Of a stretch of 32,055 bases of DNA, positions 25,084-32,055 are shown piece by piece. The position numbers and the translations under genes were made by a program. Origin of the DNA: Hyphomicrobiales bacterium (GTDB lineage Bacteria; Pseudomonadota; Alphaproteobacteria; Rhizobiales; Beijerinckiaceae); assembly GCA_019247605.1 (NCBI GenBank), contig JAFBAS010000148.1, positions 1 to 32,055 on the forward strand, written 5' to 3'. The notes below the pieces were generated by a model. The model was not told the DNA's origin and did not search any database. It saw nothing but the letters and a program-made list of their open reading frames with translations. The first letter of the stretch is position 1, and each line of letters opens with the position of its first letter.

Positions 25084-26043
25084 TCAGTATTTCAGCCGTG
25101 AATCGCGCGCCGCCCTCAGCTTCGCGAAATCATCGCCCGCATGGTGCGAGGAGCGCGTGAGCGGGCTCGCCGAGACGAGCGCGAAGCCTTTCGTGTAGGC
25201 GATCGTCTCGAACGCCTTGAACTCGTCCGGCGCCACGAAGCGTATCACCGGATGATGCTTGCGCGAAGGTGCAAGATATTGCCCGATGGTGAGGAAATCG
25301 ACATCCGCCGAGCGCAAATCATCCATGAGCTGGAGCACTTCGTTGCGTTCCTCGCCGAGGCCGACCATGATTCCGGATTTGGTAAACAAGCTCGGATCGA
25401 GCTCTTTTGCCCGCTGCAGCAAGCGCAGCGAATGGAAATAGCGCGCACCTGGGCGCACGCTCAGATATTTCGATGCCACCGTCTCGAGGTTGTGGTTGAA
25501 TACATCGGGCTTCGCTTCAACCACGCGCTCGAGCGCACCCTCCTTGCGCAAAAAATCAGGCGTGAGCACTTCGATCGTGGTCTCGGGAATCACGGCGCGT
25601 ATGGCGCGGATCACATGCGCGAAATGCTCCGCTCCACCGTCAGCGAGATCGTCGCGGTCGACCGAAGTGATGACCACATGGTTGAGCCCAAGCTTTGCCA
25701 CCGCATCGGCAACCCGCGCCGGCTCCCCCGTGTCGAGTGCGCCAGGCAGTCCTGTCTTGACATTGCAAAAGGCGCAAGCGCGCGTGCACACATCCCCCAT
25801 GATCATGAAGGTCGCGTGCTTCTTCTCCCAGCACTCGCCGATATTGGGGCAGCCAGCCTCCTCGCACACGGTCGAGAGCTTGTGCTCCTTGACGATGCGG
25901 TTGGTCGCGGCCCATTGCGCCGAGCCCGGCGCCTTCACGCGAATCCAATCCGGCTTCCGCAAAACCGGCTGATCGGGCCGGCTCGCCTTCTCGGGATGTC
26001 GCGGCCTCGGATCGCGGTTCAAAAGGTCGAGAACGAGCGCCAT
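25084..26043 (-). CDS. lipA: Lipoyl synthase
   Basis: LipA is a radical-SAM enzyme that inserts two sulfurs into octanoyl groups on lipoyl domains of 2-oxoacid dehydrogenases and the glycine cleavage H protein. The 319-residue protein has both iron-sulfur motifs: the auxiliary cluster [12 protein letters not shown] (Cys60, Cys65, Cys71) and the radical-SAM cluster CTRACAFC (Cys86, Cys90, Cys93). The C-terminal motif reads RSSHHAG where many homologues have RSSYHAG, keeping the serine that binds the auxiliary cluster. Other conserved stretches are [15 protein letters not shown] and [10 protein letters not shown]. No lipB is nearby. The gene precedes the COQ10-like gene. Confidence 0.97.
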   Translation of the reverse strand: MALVLDLLNRDPRPRHPEKASRPDQPVLRKPDWIRVKAPGSAQWAATNRIVKEHKLSTVCEEAGCPNIGECWEKKHATFMIMGDVCTRACAFCNVKTGLPGALDTGEPARVADAVAKLGLNHVVITSVDRDDLADGGAEHFAHVIRAIRAVIPETTIEVLTPDFLRKEGALERVVEAKPDVFNHNLETVASKYLSVRPGARYFHSLRLLQRAKELDPSLFTKSGIMVGLGEERNEVLQLMDDLRSADVDFLTIGQYLAPSRKHHPVIRFVAPDEFKAFETIAYTKGFALVSASPLTRSSHHAGDDFAKLRAARDSRLKY

Positions 26044-26088
26044 GGCACAGACGTAATCCGGGTGCGCAAAGACATCAAGGCATTAACC

Positions 26089-26164
26089 CGCTCATTCCTG
26101 CGAACCATGACGGCTACGGCCATGCGTAGGCAAGGCATGGATGGCCGGGCCGACGCCCGGCCAT
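26089..26164. repeat. REP-like palindrome and a truncated repeat half upstream of lipA
   Basis: ATGGCCGGGC (26141-26150) pairs perfectly with GCCCGGCCAT (26155-26164) around CGAC, a palindrome resembling those scattered in rhizobial genomes. At 26089-26104 the sequence CGCTCATTCCTGCGAA is an exact match to the reverse complement of one arm of the larger repeat at 28946-28968. The gap between lipA and the TRAP permease (196 bases) holds nothing else I can identify. Confidence 0.7.
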
Positions 26165-26239
26165 GACGGATAGGCGATCCCCATTCGTCATGCGCGCACT
26201 CGGTGCGCGCATCCACGCCTTTCTTTCCGCTCCGTTGAC

Positions 26240-28108
26240 TCACCCCAAAAAACCAATCGAGATCCACGGAATGGCAGCGACGAGCGCAAGGCCGAGGAGG
26301 AGCGAAAGCATATAGGGCCAGATGGCACGCAGGCCTTCGGCTGGATCGATGCGGCCGATGGCGCAGGCCGTGTAATAGCCCACGCCGAAAGGCGGAGCGA
26401 AGAGGCCGATGCCCATGGCGAGGATCACCACCATGGCATAATGCACCTCGTGAATGCCGACTGCGCGCGCGATCGGGAACAGGAGGGGGCCGAAGAGCAC
26501 GATCGACGGTATGCCTTCGAGAACCGAGCCGAGAATCATGAAGGCCGCGATCGAGGCGGCCATGAAGCTTGCCGCGCCTCCCGGCATTCCGGTCATCACC
26601 TCTGCGAGCGTGCGCGAGAACCCTGATTGCGTGAGCGCCCAGGCCATCCCCGTCGCGGTGCCGATGATGAACAAGATCGCGCCCGAAAGCGCCGCCGTGT
26701 CGACGAGCGCGGGCCAGATGCGCCGCCAGGCGATCTTCTGTCCGAAAAGCGTCGTCGCGATGAGCGCATAGGCGAAGCCGTAGACGACGCCGATCGTCGA
26801 GACTTCGGTCGCGGTCGCGACGCCCTCGACCACGGCGGCGCGAATGACGAAGGGAAGGATCAGCCCCGGCAGCGCGACCGCGAGGGCGCGAACGATTGTC
26901 GTGGCGCCGGCGCGCTCGGCGGCGCTCGCCTCTTCAGCGCGGCCGCGCCACCAGACCACGAAAGCGAGCATCGCGGCCAATACCGCGCTCGGCAGGAGGC
27001 CGCCCGTGAACATCGCCGAGATCGAGACGCCGGTGACCGAGCCGATGGTGATGAGCACCAGACTCGGTGGGATCGTCTCGGTCTGGGCGCCGGTCGCCGC
27101 GAGAAGCGCGACGAGGTCCCCGCCCTTCGCGCCGCGGGCCTTCATTTCCGGAAAGAGGACGGGCGCCACGGCCGCCATGTCGGCAGCCTTCGAGCCCGAG
27201 ATGCCCGAGACGAGATACATCGCGGCCAGCAGCACGTAATGCAGACCGCCCCGCACATGTCCGATGAGCGTCGCGAGAAACCCGACCATGTGGCGCGCAA
27301 GTCCGGTGATCTCGATCAAGAGCCCCAGAAAGACGAAGAGCGGCACGGCAAGGAGGATGATGTGCGACATACCTTCGTCGAGCCGACCGATCACCACCGT
27401 CATCGGCAGCCGCGTCGTCGAGGCGAGGAAGGCAAAAGTGCCGACCCCGAAGGCGAAGGCGATCGGGATTCCGGCGAGCACCGCGCCACCGGTTAAAAGC
27501 ACGAAGAAGAGGATGAGCTTGTAATTGCCGAGCACGGAAAGCCACGGCCCTGCGAACTTCAAGGCGAGGCTCACGATGACGATGAGCGCGACGCAAAGCG
27601 CGAGATCGGAAAGCTTGGCGCTTTTCCCGATGCGCGCGAGGCCCGCGAGAAGCATGAGCCCGATGCCGACCGGAAGCGCGGCGGCGCGCCAGATCGTCGG
27701 GATTTCGAGCGCCGGCGTCACCACGGCCGCCTCGTCGATCGCGTAATCGATGGCGGGCTTCAGCACGAAACCGAGGAAGGCGAGACCGACGCAAAGCGCG
27801 AGCGCCTCGAAAAAGGCGCGTCGCCTCGGCCCGCCCTTGTCGATGAGCGCGCCCATCCGCATATGCTCGGCACGCCGATAGGCGACCACGGCGCCAAGCA
27901 TCGCGAGCCATAAGAAGAGGATCGAGGCGAGTTCGTCCGACCAGACGAGCGGCGCGCGCAAGCCATAGCGCGCGACGACACCGGCAAAGAGGATCAGTGT
28001 CTCGAGCGCGACGAGCACGCCCGCGAGCGTCTCGACGACACGCCCGATTGCGGTGTCGACGACGAGCATCGCGGCTGCCCCGCGTGACCGGTGCGACACC
28101 GCGCTCAT
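26240..28108 (-). CDS. TRAP transporter permease, fused DctQ-DctM
   Basis: The protein (622 residues from the ATG at 28108) joins the small DctQ and large DctM membrane subunits of a tripartite ATP-independent periplasmic transporter, which takes up organic acids or related compounds with sodium. The DctQ part (about 1-190) shows four hydrophobic helices with VARYGLRAPLVWSDELASIL. The DctM part (about 205-622) shows GGAVLAGIPIAFAFGVG, VPLFVFLGLLIE, SGISGSKAADMAAVAPV, ETIPPSLVLI and GIGLFAPPFGVGYY. The frame extends to 28318, but those residues are encoded by REP palindromes and are unlikely to be translated. AGGGAAGGG precedes the chosen ATG. The matching DctP receptor is upstream at 29887-30900. 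Confidence 0.92.
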   Translation of the reverse strand: MSAVSHRSRGAAAMLVVDTAIGRVVETLAGVLVALETLILFAGVVARYGLRAPLVWSDELASILFLWLAMLGAVVAYRRAEHMRMGALIDKGGPRRRAFFEALALCVGLAFLGFVLKPAIDYAIDEAAVVTPALEIPTIWRAAALPVGIGLMLLAGLARIGKSAKLSDLALCVALIVIVSLALKFAGPWLSVLGNYKLILFFVLLTGGAVLAGIPIAFAFGVGTFAFLASTTRLPMTVVIGRLDEGMSHIILLAVPLFVFLGLLIEITGLARHMVGFLATLIGHVRGGLHYVLLAAMYLVSGISGSKAADMAAVAPVLFPEMKARGAKGGDLVALLAATGAQTETIPPSLVLITIGSVTGVSISAMFTGGLLPSAVLAAMLAFVVWWRGRAEEASAAERAGATTIVRALAVALPGLILPFVIRAAVVEGVATATEVSTIGVVYGFAYALIATTLFGQKIAWRRIWPALVDTAALSGAILFIIGTATGMAWALTQSGFSRTLAEVMTGMPGGAASFMAASIAAFMILGSVLEGIPSIVLFGPLLFPIARAVGIHEVHYAMVVILAMGIGLFAPPFGVGYYTACAIGRIDPAEGLRAIWPYMLSLLLGLALVAAIPWISIGFLG

Positions 28109-28120
28109 GGCGCGCCCTTC

Positions 28121-28301
28121 CCTCTCCCGCATCGCGGGAGGAATGCGCGAAGGAAGATGCGCCCACCTTCTCCCGCGCTCTTCGCGCGGGAGAAGGTGCC
28201 GAGCCGGAGGCGAGGCGGATGAGGGGCGGTTGTGCCTCTCGCCACCCTCATCCGCCGGCCGCTCATGCGGCCGGCACCTTCTCCCGCTTTGCGGGAGAAG
28301 G
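28121..28301. repeat. Cluster of REP-like palindromes upstream of dctQM
   Basis: Five inverted repeats are packed into about 180 bases. These are: CTCCCGC/GCGGGAG (28124-28140); a 15-bp stem, CACCTTCTCCCGCGC with its complement, around TCTTC (28164-28198); GGCGGATGAGGG/CCCTCATCCGCC (28214-28256); GCCGGCCGC/GCGGCCGGC (28254-28275); and CCTTCTCCCGC/GCGGGAGAAGG (28277-28301). The TTCTCCCGC arm recurs between hairpins, as in bacterial interspersed mosaic elements. Any one of these stems in the transcript could attenuate or stabilise the dctQM mRNA. Confidence 0.85.
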
Positions 28302-28357
28302 AGGGCGCGACGATACAAAAATGCCCTCGTGTTCAGGCATGAAGGTAAGATTTCAGC

Positions 28358-28843
28358 CTATTTTGCCTCATCGGGAAAGGCGTCCGGCGCACGCGACAAA
28401 ATCTTCGACAACACCCATCGTCTGCCCTTTTTCATCGAGCTGACTTCGTCGATGTGCCATTGATCGTTTTCTTCGACAAGGTCGAAGTTGATCTCTTCAG
28501 GAGTCTTGAAATTGTTGAACGTTACCCGCACCTTCGCCCGCGCGCCCGAGTTCGACAGCAAGGCGATCTTGAGCTTAGTGAGCTTCCAATCCTGGCCGTC
28601 GACGAAAACATCAAATTCGAGCGCCCCCACCTCTCCTTGCGCAGCTTTCTCGTCGGCATCCAAGAGTGCCTTCAGGCGGCGGCTGTAAATGTTGACTGAA
28701 TCAACGTCGGGCGACCCCGGTTTGCCCATGTAGCTCTTATAGATCGATTGGATCAGCGCGACCGGATCGGGAGCGTCCTTGGCGTGGACCGCGAAAGGCC
28801 CCGCCATCAGAAACATCATCAAGAGTAGAAAACGAAGCATCAT
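28358..28843 (-). CDS. Exported protein, DUF3828-like, unknown function
   Basis: The 161-residue precursor starts with a signal peptide (MMLRFLLLMMFLMAGPFAVHA). The mature part has an N-terminal helix-rich region (PVALIQSIYKSYMG) and a strand-rich C-terminal half ending in INFDLVEENDQWHIDEV. This pattern fits the DUF3828 / NTF2-like exported proteins; that assignment is from recall of the pattern and is not certain. Of the two adjacent ATG codons, 28843 is used; AGAGGGG lies just upstream. It sits between the SDR and the dctQM permease but is set off on both sides by repeat-rich gaps of about 250 bases, so it may not belong to the TRAP system. Confidence 0.65.
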   Translation of the reverse strand: MMLRFLLLMMFLMAGPFAVHAKDAPDPVALIQSIYKSYMGKPGSPDVDSVNIYSRRLKALLDADEKAAQGEVGALEFDVFVDGQDWKLTKLKIALLSNSGARAKVRVTFNNFKTPEEINFDLVEENDQWHIDEVSSMKKGRRWVLSKILSRAPDAFPDEAK

Positions 28844-28871
28844 CCAACCCCTCTGCTCTAATTATCCTCGC

Positions 28872-29065
28872 CAAGCACTCACCCTCCGCTCATCCCCGCG
28901 AAAGCAGGGACCAGATTCTCACAGGCCTGCCCGATGAACCTGGTTTCCCGCTTTCGCAGGAATGAGCGGGTGTGAAGGTGCGGGAAATCAATAGCGGAAG
29001 GCTTAACACCTCACGTACTCATGCTCGTCAAGCACTCATCCCTCCATTCGTCCCCGTGGAAGCTG
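28872..29065. repeat. REP-like inverted repeat plus a degenerate direct copy
   Basis: The arm at 28887-28910 (starting CGCTCATCCCCGCGAAAGC) is nearly the reverse complement of 28946-28968 (TCCCGCTTTCGCAGGAATG...), and inside them ACCAG (28910-28914) pairs with CTGGT (28940-28944). A related copy follows in direct orientation: CAAGCACTCA starts both 28872-28908 and 29029-29065, with the rest similar apart from one inserted base. This fills most of the 248-base gap between the SDR stop and the DUF3828-like gene; no gene is visible in it. Confidence 0.75.
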
Positions 29066-29085
29066 TCATCTCGCCAGCGCTCTAA

Positions 29086-32055
<2,970 letters not shown>

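Noticed and set aside
28109-28318. N-terminal extension of the DctQM frame
   Set aside because: These codons are made of REP palindromes and resemble no protein; the ATG at 28108 has a ribosome binding site.
28121-29065. Possible CRISPR-like repeat array
   Set aside because: Repeats are palindromic, unequally spaced and without uniform spacers; they fit REP elements.

Overview
The window is one contiguous piece of a high-GC alphaproteobacterial chromosome, most likely from the order Hyphomicrobiales (Rhizobiales). The main evidence is the gene order dusB-ntrB-ntrC-ntrY-ntrX-trkA-hfq-hflX, a fused IspD-IspF enzyme, a Bpt-type leucyltransferase beside an RDD membrane protein, a small membrane protein coupled to livF, and REP-like palindromes of rhizobial type. 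I cannot name a genus. Genes are densely packed with many 1-4 nt overlaps. No gene-free stretch exceeds about 300 bases.

Layout. 1-3447 (+): the end of a branched-chain amino-acid ABC transporter operon (livM tail, livG, livF, a small membrane protein, periplasmic binding protein livJ), closed by a strong intrinsic terminator. 3568-8594 (+): single housekeeping or accessory genes (RDD membrane protein, Bpt, Ndk, an LTXXQ/Spy-like exported protein, a large molybdopterin oxidoreductase). 8640-9503 (-): a family 2 glycosyltransferase. 9620-11703 (+): a small exported cysteine-containing protein followed by purM-purN. 11727-22612 (-): the nitrogen-regulation supercluster, transcribed dusB > ntrB > ntrC > ntrY > ntrX > trkA > hfq > hflX. 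22786-24534 (+): ispDF and a CinA/PncC amidase. 24598-26043 (-): a COQ10/RatA-like START protein and lipA. 26240-30900 (-): a TRAP transporter region with fused DctQM permease, a DUF3828-like exported protein, an SDR oxidoreductase and a DctP solute receptor, interrupted by dense REP-like palindromes. 31156-32055 (+): an IS110-family transposase running off the window end.

How the genes work together. LivGF with LivM and LivJ import branched-chain amino acids. NtrBC and NtrYX are paired two-component systems that set the nitrogen-status response, and dusB is translationally coupled to ntrB. Hfq and HflX act on RNA and ribosomes. PurM and PurN catalyse two steps of purine synthesis. IspDF supplies isoprenoid precursors. 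LipA makes lipoyl cofactors. The START protein is likely linked to ubiquinone function. The TRAP genes plus SDR look like an uptake-and-oxidation module for an unidentified organic acid or polyol.

Most of the window is ordinary core genome. The items most worth a second look are the IS110 left-end leader (possible bridge RNA), an operator-like palindrome over the probable dusB-ntrBC promoter, the REP clusters splitting the TRAP locus, an NtrX without the GAFTGA loop, and a lone molybdopterin oxidoreductase. I found no tRNA, rRNA, CRISPR array or clear phage gene.
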